Below, piece after piece: positions 27,411 through 37,400 of a stretch of 64,000 nt of DNA. Under the pieces are notes generated by a model. It was not told where the DNA came from and made no database searches. It was given only the letters and a program-made list of their open reading frames with translations. The number at the start of each line of letters is the position of its first letter. The first letter of the stretch is position 1. The stretch spans positions 1,545,501 to 1,609,500 of the forward strand of contig LSRY02000001.1 in NCBI GenBank assembly GCA_001643675.2, in the 5' to 3' direction. The stretch is from Monocercomonoides exilis (Eukaryota; Preaxostyla; Oxymonadida; Polymastigidae). The translations under genes and the position numbers were made by a program.

Positions 27411-28509
27411 CAAAAAAAGTGATTCAATACTTTTTGATCCAATTATCCATCATAAAATTCTTTGATTCGTTATTATTTTCGCTTCCCAAAAAAAATTTAA
27501 ATAAATAAATAAATACAAGGAAAATAAAAATAAAAAATAATAAGAAAAAAAATAAATATCATTAGAAAACAAATTTTTTTTATTGAAAAAGATTCGAAAA
27601 ACAAAATGAATGGTCAGTAATTTATCGGGACTCTTTGGCAAGAGTAGAAGATAGGTGTACCTAAAAATCTTAAAGCTAATCATTCATCCTGTATAATAAT
27701 CAAGCCACATGCAATTTATAAGATAAATAATAACAATTTTTTAGGTTTGGAGAAAAATTAGTGTGTATCAATGAATAAATCTCGAAAAAAAGAAACCCAA
27801 AATATTTACTAAAAAAATAATTTAGAAGTATCATGGCAATCAGCAACTTCAAAATCTTCTTTTAATGTGACACAATTGAAAACCATGATATTACGTCCTG
27901 CTTCTAGGTATTTGACGGTAATAATTTAATTTTTCCTATTCATATCAAATTTATTAAATGGAACAAAATATTAAAAACCTCTAAAATGAATTGGAATATG
28001 AAATTGTTTGTTTCATTTTTCCTTCATAATTTTCTTTTTTGATATGTAACTTATATGAAACACATGAATAAATGTGAATATCATATTTATTACAAAATAT
28101 TGCAAAACAATGAAAAAACTTTGATACCCTTATTTTCTGCATTCACCGACCCTTTTTTTTGTTTGTATTTTTATTGATGTGGAAAAAAAGTTGATAAAAA
28201 TTAAAAAAGCACAAATGACGAATCCAATTTACGTACAACTTTTCTTTTTCCTTTGATTCTTTCAATTTCATTGATTTCTTCATTTTCATTTTCATGATCA
28301 TCTTCTTTCACTTCTGATTTACTCTTTATTTTTTTCATTTTAACCAAAGACTTTTACTCATAATCTTCTTTTTGCTCTTCTTTTTTCATTTCTTCAGAAG
28401 AATTCTTTTCATCATTAACTTTTTCTTCTTCTTTAATTAACAAATGTTCACTCCAATCATTCAGAAGCTTCTCATCATTTATTAACTTTCCATAGAAGTC
28501 GAATCTATT

Positions 28510-29820
28510 TGAATGAGTTGAATGTTGATATTACTTTGTTTCTGGCAGCCTAATGATAATCGGCCCAGATTCGTTATGAAGAACTCCACTCGTTGCGAAG
28601 GCTTTTTTTTGACAGCAGACGAGAGGGAAGGATGAATTGCTTGAGGAAGAACATCAACAAGAGCTGTTCTTTTCGATGAAGATGTCGATGAAGATGGAGG
28701 TTCATATTTTGTTTGTAGTTCTGTTCACAGAACAGCGAACACTCCTCTATCAAGGGGCTGGGCGATATGTGTTCTGTGAGGAATGTAGGTGACGACGTCG
28801 ATGTTTTCTTTTTGAAATTCTCTCCAGATTGTCGGATCTGCGCGAGAAATGTGTGAGTCGATGAGAAGCAAGCAGCGAGAGTTTTCCAGTGACATGCGCT
28901 TTCTGCGATCGATAATTCCATGAAGGAGTGTTGAAAGTGCGTTCTTTTTGAATTGGTTGTATCCCATTCAACCACTTCCGTTCTGCCAGATTTCCAGAGT
29001 CTGTGACAGCAGCGGCTTCATTCCATCAGGAAGACTCTTTCTAGGTAATAGAATCACAGAAGGAAGTGTAAATCCATCAGCAGCCATAGCAGTAACCAGG
29101 GTTGTATTTGCCATTCTTGGTGGTTCTTTGCGAAATCCTGGGTTTTCATTTTTTGGATAAACCACGCTCAGCTTTGAATTGGTAGGGACTCTCAGTGATG
29201 ACTCATCCATGTTGAATATAAGTTCTTTACAGTATTCATTTTTTTCATGTCAGCCGTCCAGTAAAGAATACCAGGGCTGCAGAACACTTTGGCACGACAC
29301 CGCAAGGCGATTAACATCAACATTTTTGGAGTGCTTCTTTTCAGCTCAGGATGGTGCTTCACAAATTGGTGAGCGATGGACATTGAAACGTTAATGCATT
29401 GTGCTTCTTCGTCGTCTGTATCATAACTCACATTTTCCATTAAATATTTTTATTATTATTTTTAATTACTAAACTACAACTAAACAGTTCGCGAACTTTT
29501 TTAATAAACAAACAGCCTCCAGATCTTGATTCAATGATAATTTCTTCCAGCACAATTTGTTCTTTGTCTCCTGTCACAAATTGCTGTCTTCCAACTTTTG
29601 ACACCAGCCTTTTGCTTCTCAGCGCCCGAACAGCATTTTTAATCCTTTTGTGCGAAAACTCCATGGAGTTAATGGCATCTGTAATCCTGACAACTCCATC
29701 AACCACAATGCGCGCCATCCGTTCCAGCCGATTGTCAATCCTTCTGTAATCGAAAAATTTCATTGCAGCACGTAATTTCCTTTGTCCAGCAATTCTCTTT
29801 TGTTCCACAGCAATTTTCAT
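28510..29820 (-). pseudogene. Broken pogo/Tigger-type transposase
   Basis: From 29820 the minus strand encodes a helix-turn-helix N-terminus (ARIVVDGVVRITDAIN, then ALRSKRLVSKVGRQQF). It is followed by a DDE core with NMDESSLRV near 29205, LLIDSHIS near 28860 and QPLDRGV near 28750. The last two Asp are 35 residues apart (DD35D), as in the pogo group of Tc1/mariner. The copy is dead. It has a one-base shift in an A7 run near 29240, a TGA at 28968-28970 where family members usually have Trp, a TGA at 28725-28727, and a shift in an A8 run near 28605. An acidic Glu/Lys-rich tail follows to about 28340. Confidence 0.85.
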
Positions 29821-30026
29821 TTTTTTATTATGGTTATGATCAAAAGTCCAATTTATTAATTGATTAATTTTAATTTTCAATTTTCATAGAAATTAATTTT
29901 TTATTAACATTCAATACGAATATAAACGGTTTTTCACACCTTGTCACGTATCTATTTATTTATTTTTTTCGATGGAAAAGATTAACCTCCCCATCTCCCT
30001 TCCTTTGGAAATAGGCTTCGTATTCA

Positions 30027-30636
30027 AATGGGACAAAACATTTGGCTTCAGGCATTTTCATTGAAAAAATATGCATCTTGGATAATCTTTTTGTGATCAA
30101 ATAATTTGAAGAAAATGGGCTTATTTTTTGAAATACATGTGAGGTCACAAAACATTTTGTAATTATTTTAATGATGTTTGTTTACAGATATGATAATCAT
30201 ATTTATTTTGAAATCTGGTTTAGTATAAAAATGGAGTGAGTGATACAATTTTTTCAAACTTTGTGAATAAAAATCTTGAAAGTCCATATATTCTTCCAAA
30301 TGTGATAATCCTAATTTTCAGGGTTTGCTTATATACTGATAATGTTAATAAATATATGGGGGAAAATACGGACTTTCAAGCTTTTTTTGCACAAAGAACG
30401 GAAAAATTGTTACTCATATCTCAATTTCCCTTTCTCAGATTTCAAAATAAATTTGATTTTCATATCCGTAAGCAGGTATTGTTGAAATCATAACTATAAG
30501 TTTTCCAGCATTTCACGAATGTCAAAAAATGGACCCATTTTTATTGAATTTTTTGATCACAAAAAGTCAATAAAAAGTTGCATAATTTTTCAAAGAAAAT
30601 TCCTGAAGTCAAAAATTTTGTCCCATATAAAAAGAA
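30027..30636. repeat. Long foldback element, about 610 bp
   Basis: The left arm (about 30027-30300) and right arm (about 30345-30636) are imperfect reverse complements over their whole length. Anchors include GGCTTCAGGCATTTTC near 30044 against GAAAATTCCTGAAGTC near 30596, TTTTGTGATCAAA near 30088 against its complement near 30553, and CTTGAAAGTCC at 30277 against GGACTTTCAAG near 30370. A single-arm copy lies at about 54965-55275. Confidence 0.8.
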
Positions 30637-30699
30637 GGGATACAAATTTTCTATTTAAAAATTTAGGCACCGTTTTAAAAAGTTCCCGATAAATTACTG

Positions 30700-31127
30700 A
30701 CTCTATCATGATTCACTTGTTTTAATGTCTTTCAGAAATGATTGTGCATTCACTTTTCCACATTCATTTAATAACATTATAAATGTGTGATTATTTTTAA
30801 AATCATAATTTTTTTCTGTATATATGTTTTTCAAAGTTTGTTTGTCTAAGGAAAGAGATTTTGTATTTAGATGTAAAAAATAATCACAACTATTTTAAAA
30901 ACTTATGTTTTGGCTCAAATAAAGATGGAGATGTCTCTGATAAGCCTTTTCATTTTTCAGAATTCATTTGTTAATAATCAAGTGAATTTTTGGAGCTGAA
31001 AAATTTGATCGATGAAATTTGATTTCAAAAAAAATCACCCAAATAATCGTCAAAAAATTTTTTTATTTCAAAAAAGAGAAAGAGAAAGAGATGTTGTTGT
31101 TTCCTTTTCTTTCGATTCGTAGATATT
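30700..31127. other. AT-rich non-coding stretch
   Basis: No coding frame or RNA gene is recognisable. It contains a sequence near 31030-31050 (TTTCAAAAAAAATCACCC) that recurs as GGGTGATTTTTTTT boxes at 31871 and 53093 and in inverted form at 51350-51364. Confidence 0.5.
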
Positions 31128-31209
31128 ATGGTGAGGGGAAAAACCCGTACAAGGGAAAAAACCTGCACATATGACATTTTCTTTCGAATTAACCAACCAA
31201 TTTCATATA
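31128..31209 (+). repeat. Dispersed repeat, left copy (interrupted by MITE and hairpin)
   Basis: From ATGGTGAGGGG to CAATTTCATATA this matches, almost base for base, the reverse complement of 51368-51447. It includes two tandem-like GGGAAAAA units. In the right copy the sequence continues directly into TGGGTGATTTTTTTTGATAT. Here that continuation resumes only at 31870, after two inserted elements. Confidence 0.85.
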
Positions 31210-31659
31210 CAGTCTAAACCGGATATAATCACATCGGATTTTGCACGACTTTTTGTGACTATATCCGATTGTGATAATACACGATGATGTTTTACACAGA
31301 AAAAAATAAAAATTTCTTAATAAATCAATTAATTTTGTGTCGATTTTTTAATTTTTGATAATTCTTCATTAAAACGCATTTTTCACTTGCGAAATTAATT
31401 TTTTGCGAAAATGCATATTATTTTAACTTATTTGAGCACATTTTTGAAAACGCGAAAAATTGAGATTTTTGATCAAAAAATCGATTTTTCATTGAAAAAG
31501 TCACCCATTATGATAAAAAACGTGATTATATATTTTCAGCCCTGTGATTATATGCGATGAAAAATGAATGAAAAACAAGCAAAAAATGTAGGTGCATCGA
31601 AAAATGTGACAATATACGAATGTGATTATATTCGACGTGATAATATCCGGTTTTGACTG
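31210..31659. mobile_element. 450-bp MITE with TA target duplication (pogo/Tc1-mariner type)
   Basis: It begins CAGTCTAAACCGGATATAAT and ends with the inverse (CCGGTTTTGACTG), flanked on both sides by TA. Internally it repeats a motif close to GTGATTATAT several times in both orientations. It has no coding capacity. The uninterrupted copy of its target at 51.36 kb confirms the insertion. Confidence 0.88.
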
Positions 31660-31869
31660 TATGTGGAAAATTATTGCATTTCAAGTCATCCATTAACTTC
31701 TTTTTGTCCAACATTTCGTATTTCAATAAAAAAATTCAAAAACAAATATTTTTGATCTTTTTTGATCTGTTGATCAAAAATATTTGTTTTTGAATTTTTT
31801 TATTGAAATACGAAATGTTGGACAAAAAGAAGTTAATGGATGACTTGAAATGCAATAATTTTCCACATA
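31660..31869. repeat. Perfect hairpin: two 98-nt arms, 14-nt loop
   Basis: Positions 31660-31757 and 31772-31869 are exact reverse complements as far as I can read them, separated by a 14-nt T-rich loop. The outer ends are TATGTGG and CCACATA, so it too sits between TA dinucleotides, immediately next to the MITE. Confidence 0.92.
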
Positions 31870-32479
31870 TGGGTGATTTTTTTTGATATCATAAAAAATT
31901 ACGAAGTTTGATCAAAAAATTATTTTATTAAGGGTTTGGTTAATGAGAAAATATTACTGTAAAAATTTGATAAAACATACGTTAAAATATTGTTATTATT
32001 AATTATTTGTTGATTTTAATTTGATTTTAATTGTTTTTATTACAAAATTTGAAGAAAACATAAAAAATTATTAGAAAATATCGATAATTCAATAAACAGA
32101 ACGATGCAAATGTTCACTGGTATTTTAAACGTGAAAACAATAATAACAATATGAAATCAATCAATTTTTTATTTAAAAAACTTGTTTTATGATGTTAATG
32201 CAAAGTAATTTATAAATTGACTATGAAGATCTTGAAACATTTATAGAAAACGAATAATTTTCATTAACACATATAGAGAAATATGATGGAAGCACATAAT
32301 ATTTGTCGAATAAACAATTGTTCATTGTTAATAATTGTATTTAAATTAATAATTCTTAAAATTAGTTATTTAAATTAATTGATCAAAGCTATTGAAAAAA
32401 ATTACAAAAGAAACAATATGATATTTAAGAATTTCTCATTCAGACACTTTTTAATCTTTCACAGAACGAAAATCTTCAC
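31870..32479. other. AT-rich non-coding stretch
   Basis: This is the remainder of the dispersed repeat (to about 31900), then very AT-rich sequence with scattered short repeats. I see no gene or structured RNA here. Confidence 0.5.
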
Positions 32480-34411
32480 TTGAACTTTTTCTTTTTCCCC
32501 TCTCTCAATTCTTCATCATCTTCCTCGTCTTTCATCCTTCATCCTGATACTGCCTCCTCAGTTGCTCGGCTTTTGCAGGCTGCTCTTTTTATATGCAGAC
32601 TCCACAAACACCTTTTTCACATACAACTGTGGAAGTGGTTGAAGTGCGTTTGTCTTATAACAACTGCGCCCTCTCCTTTTCATGTATATTGTGTCAGTTT
32701 CTGCATCCACTCCCTCTGAACTCAAATCCCTCTCAGTCTCGTTTTCTTTGCTCACTGTCGCTGCCCTCGATGTTGTCAGCCCACCCACACTGGCCTGAAA
32801 GACTGTCTCGAGGTTGGCGGCCACAAACATTAGAAATGTCTTCGCTTTGGGCTTTGCCAACATCACCAGCATCGTGCTGTCATGCAGCGGGACAGTTCTA
32901 GCGGGAAAGCTGAGAAGAGATGTGCTGAAGACTGTGCTGCCTAGGCGTGAGTGTTCACCAGTTGCGCGCATTGATTTGCATCCTCATCCAGTGCATCATC
33001 ACTTGCTCAACAAACAGCGACTGCCTCTTTCTCGACTGCTCCCACAAAGCTGTCGCATCTGTCAACCCCGTTTCCATCCTCGCTCTCCGCTAATCCTTGA
33101 ATAACGCCTTTGCTGGCAAGTGCATCTTTCTCCAGTGCTGCAGCATCCAAGCCCAAACAACGAGTTCCTCTTTTTCCTTCACTTTTTCCAACTCTCTCTC
33201 GTCACAGAAGCCTCCTTTTGCGACGCCATCTCCTCCCGTCCCGGCCTCAACTTCGATGTCGATCACAATCTCATCCTCTTCTTCTTCTACTGCGTCCAAC
33301 AGATATTCGTCGATAAAGCCACCAGATCGCCCGCTTGCCCATTAATCCTCTGCATCGACAACACTCGTCAATATCTTCTGGATCTCCTCCTTCTCTTTCG
33401 AAGCCCATATCTCTCTTTCCATATTCCGATTCTGGTTTATTTCCAGAAGTCTTGATCATGTTCATTTGAACACCATCAGGTGGCTTCCGTTGTGTTTCTC
33501 AATGACTGCACCATCCTTTAAGCCACCTCTCCTTCAATTGTTCCTTCGAATCCTCCCCTTTTTCTCCTTCCAACCAACGTGTCTGCTTCAACTCTAAGCT
33601 GCTTTGTGCCTGCAAAAACACCACTCACCTCTCCAACGCACCTGTTCATCACTTTCGCCTCTTTCCTTATGCTTCTTGTACTCTCACTGCTTACTCCCTT
33701 AATCTCTTCCACATCAACCTCTCAGTTCTCAAAGTTGCTTCAACTTTGCTTATGCTTGACGATGAATCAATAAGCATCTTTGAACATCTTTTAATAACAG
33801 TCCTCGCCATTGTTAGCAAAAGCATAGTTTTTCTTTATCTTTCTGGAATATAAATGTCAGAAATCTCCTTCATCATGATGCGCTTTATCTTTACTATCAT
33901 TTTTCTCGGCTAGCTCTGTCGAAGCATGCTCGAAGGCCACTTTCAACTCACCAACGACAGCCTCTCCATCCTGAATTACCCCTCCACCTTCCACAACAGC
34001 AACTGCTCTAACTTTTGTGTACTCCTCATTGCCTAACCCTGGAAAGGCTCCTGAATGCTCTTTCATTTACTCACATAGAAACGAAACGGTGGATATTCTT
34101 TCCTCCGCTTCGCCAATCAATTCCCTTCCATGATGATTGTTGCAATGCTCCAAAGAGCATATGAAAAAGAAGAAACGGACGGAATGGTTCTGACATTCAA
34201 CGAACTCTTCTTGCTTCATTGTCGCGTACTGTTACTGTTCGTCGACGTCTTCTCTTCAAACTTCTCTCCATTTCTTTTTAACTTTAACATTTATCAATAT
34301 CTTCATTTTTTTCTTTCAAATTTCCAATCATCATTTATTGACAAAACAAATTCTTCTTCTCTTTATCTTCATTCTCTTCATTCACTTATCATCTTCTTTT
34401 CATTTTTTTAA
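32480..34411 (+). pseudogene. Decayed gene relic, unrecognised
   Basis: Composition rises sharply in GC against the flanks. One plus frame stays protein-like for about 900 bp (for example LGFANITSIVLSCSG near 32845 and LILCIDNTRQYLLDLLLLF near 33345) but contains several in-frame stops between 32640 and 33530. A second frame is protein-like from about 33853 to 34410 (EKEETDGMVLTFNELFLLH near 34160) and carries TAG, TAA, TGA and TAG. The content is helical and hydrophobic. The parent family was not recognised. The minus strand has a 137-codon open frame over 32558-32971 that I judge a shadow, but the strand is not beyond doubt. Confidence 0.5.
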
Positions 34412-34464
34412 AAGAAGTTGATTTCTTCATAAATTCCATTCTTTTTAATTTCTGCTATTATCCA

Positions 34465-37400
34465 TTATGAAGATGCAAAAAATGAAGAAATACGATTAGG
34501 AAAAGAAGAAAAAGTGATCGTAGTAGTAGAAGTGAAATAGAAAGAGGAAGAGGAAGAAGAGGAAGAAGAGGAAGAAGAGGAAGAAGAGGAAGAAGAGGAA
34601 GAAGGAGAAGTAGAAGAAGAAGAAGAAGCAGAGAATGAGGCATTAATTGTGCCAGCAGCAGCTGAGGCTGTTGAGAAAGCATCGACTGAACGGCTAGCTG
34701 TCTGCACACTCCGACGAGAATTCCGCAATGCGGCAGTGATCGCTCTTCTTTCCTCTCTTCTTTCTCATCTTCTGCTTTGTCTGCTGATATTCTCAACTTC
34801 TTCTTCTTCCAAACTTCTTTCTCTTTCTCCCTCATTTTCAATTTCAATATCGTCTCTTTCTTCTCTTTCGTTTGAACTTCCTTCATCATTATCGTTGTCA
34901 TTATCTTCTTCATTCTCTTCATTTTCAGCTTCTTCTGAATCCAGCGGTGTTGTATGCTTTCTATTTAAGCTGCTTTTGATGTCTGCAGGAATTAGTTCTG
35001 GAGGTGTTGGGGAAGCGATCGGGGCGATGAAGGGATTATTTTCTGAAGTTGCATTGTTTTGAGCAAAATTCGAAGGAGATAGCGGACTTGGGCTGAATAC
35101 GTGCTTTCTATCTGAATCTATGGAAGTTTCTCTTATATCACCTTCTTTGTTATTATCATCCACTTCTTTGTTACTTCCTTCTTCTTCTCCTTCCTCTTTC
35201 CTCTTCTTCGCATACGCCTCCCCTCCCATTCTTGTCATCTTCAGCACGATCCCAAAGATATCCATCTCCACCAGCTGCTTTCTAAAAGCCCTGCTAATCT
35301 CGCACACAACCGCCACAAAACTCAGCACATTCGCCAAGTTAATTCCCTCCATCGTCTCCAGCAGCTGCGGAACAACAGAAGAGAGCAAGATATGTGTGGA
35401 AGGCCAGGAGGGGAAACTGATTCTGATAGAAGACAAAGAATGTGCTATGCGTCTGTCTTGCTTGGCAAAGTGGGTTAAGGCGCGGGAGGCGTAGACGAGA
35501 GGAGGAGTTGAGCAGAGGCGGAGGTAGGCGTTGGGGCTGGTGGAGGAGAGGGAAGAGAGAGAGGTGAGGGAAGGGAACTTGGTGAAAAAGAGGGATATGA
35601 GAAGGCGGATGAAGCAGGTGCCGGAGTCGAAGTGAAGTTTTTAGTCGGAAGAGGAATATGAAGAGGGAGAGAAAAAGGGAGAGGAAGAAGAAGAATACAT
35701 TGCTTCCGTCGCATTTGCTGCTGATGTGATTCTTCCACTTCCACTCCCACCAGGAGAAGAAGACGGAGAAAAGAAAAACGACGCCCTTTCCTCCTGTTTC
35801 TGGTACAGCTGCAGCGCAATCCTGTCTTCCATCACATCTTCTGCTCCAAATCCCAGTTCAGCAAAGGCCGAAATGCTAGCAACAGCCAAAGAGACTGTGC
35901 GTGGTGTGTGTGTGAGCGGGTTGATCAGCTTCAGCATCGACTCGAACGTGAACGAGTACATCTTCACTGCCAGCATTTCGCAGGGGCAGCCAAACCGCAC
36001 TCCATTATATTCCCTCCTTCTTGTGATTGAAGTGATAGCGCTGTCAGCGTCAGGCCGGTTGTGTATCGTGCCCAGCATCACCACGAAGAACTGCAGGGCG
36101 CCAAAGATAAGCTCATCTGGAACTGATCTCAGCCCTGCAGACGCCCACTCGATGGCTCTAAGGGAATCCAGCGACAGACGCTCGCTTTCTCATCTCTTCG
36201 CTGCCTCCAACAGGATCTGCAGGACGATTGTCTGAAGAGCTGTGTTTGGGATACCAATAAAAGGAGCATGCGAGGCATTGCAACTGAAATGTGCTCAAAG
36301 CTGACAGCAGACGATGCAAACAGCGCGACAAGCGAGGCGGAGAGGGAGCGGTCGACCTCGCAGTACCTCTTCATCTGCTCTGCATTCAGTAGCTCAGGAA
36401 AGATCGGGTTCCACAAGTCGAAGTACTTTGAGGGCGGGTGAGTTTCAGCCAGGCGGTTGAGGGCGAGCAAAGCAGCGTGCTGGACAGTGGGGGAACTGAT
36501 GCGCAGGCATTCTTTTGCCCATTTGGCTCCTGTGATGTCAGGGTCGTCGATGCTGTCGCCGCCGCTGAAGAAAGAGGCGAGGACGTCTGTGGTAGCAGAG
36601 CTGAGGTGGCTGTTGCTGTTCCCACAGAATGTGCAGATGAGGAAGAGGCAGCTGCGCACGTGGAGGGTCACAAACTGTTTTAATCTTTCTCTTTCTGACA
36701 GGATCATCTTTCGCACACGCGCGGGGGAGGCGGCGGGGGAAATAGAGAGGAGACAGAAGGAGCAGGAAACGAGTGAATTTGAGTGCCTGGTGTGAGAAGA
36801 GAAGATGGCGACACAATAAAAAGTGCAGAACACCCAAGTGAATAGGATAAGTTGGAGTGATAAATCCACCTTCGCTCTGCGTCTGAGAGACGGGAATCAA
36901 GTTCGTTCAATGCCAGACGCTGCAGAAGAGCTGCTTCTGAGTCTTCGGCTGTGCCAAATTCTTTCATTGAATCACCTTCTATTTAAAGGAGAAGAAGAAG
37001 AAGATGATGATGATAAAGGTGTTATTTCTGTTATTGAAGAAGAAGGAGGAGGAGGTGAAGAAGAAGAAGAAGAAGAAGATTATGAATTAGATTGTAGCTG
37101 TGAGATAAGCAGAGCAAGAAGGACAGTTGCAGGTGTAGTTGATAGAGCATCCTTTAACAAATGAGAAAGAATTCGAGAAAGTTGACTTCTCATCGTCGAA
37201 TTCATAGGAATTGTTCCTGATGGATGGGAGAAAAGAAAAAGAAGGAGATGTTCGTTTTCCACTCTGAAGTGGATGAGAATGAGTCGAAGGAAAAGGGAGG
37301 GAAACTGAGGATGGAGAATTTATTGATGTGAATGACGGAGAAGAGGGAGAAGGAGAAGGAGATTGCGAAAGCAAAAAGAGAGGAAACTGAGAGGAGGTTA

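Larger units (their letters stand above)
27615..30699 (-). mobile_element. Decayed pogo-type DNA transposon with terminal inverted repeats
   Basis: The left end CAGTAATTTATCGGGA at 27615 is repeated in inverted orientation at the right end (30684-30699). Similarity continues inward with gaps for about 60 bp: RC of 27656-27675 resembles 30655-30672. A second inner pair around 28125 and 30650 also matches. Between the repeats lies one broken pogo/Tigger-type transposase on the minus strand, together with a 610-bp foldback. No TA target duplication is visible at the outer ends, so exact boundaries are uncertain by a few bases. Confidence 0.72.

Noticed and set aside
27450-27683. Extra 5' exon for the minus-strand membrane protein at 25710-27410
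   Set aside because: It overlaps the left TIR of the pogo element, and the ATG at 27410 already gives a complete frame.
32558-32971. 137-codon open frame on the minus strand
   Set aside because: The plus frame over the same bases is more protein-like and continues for longer, although with stops. The minus frame has no motif or neighbours in frame.
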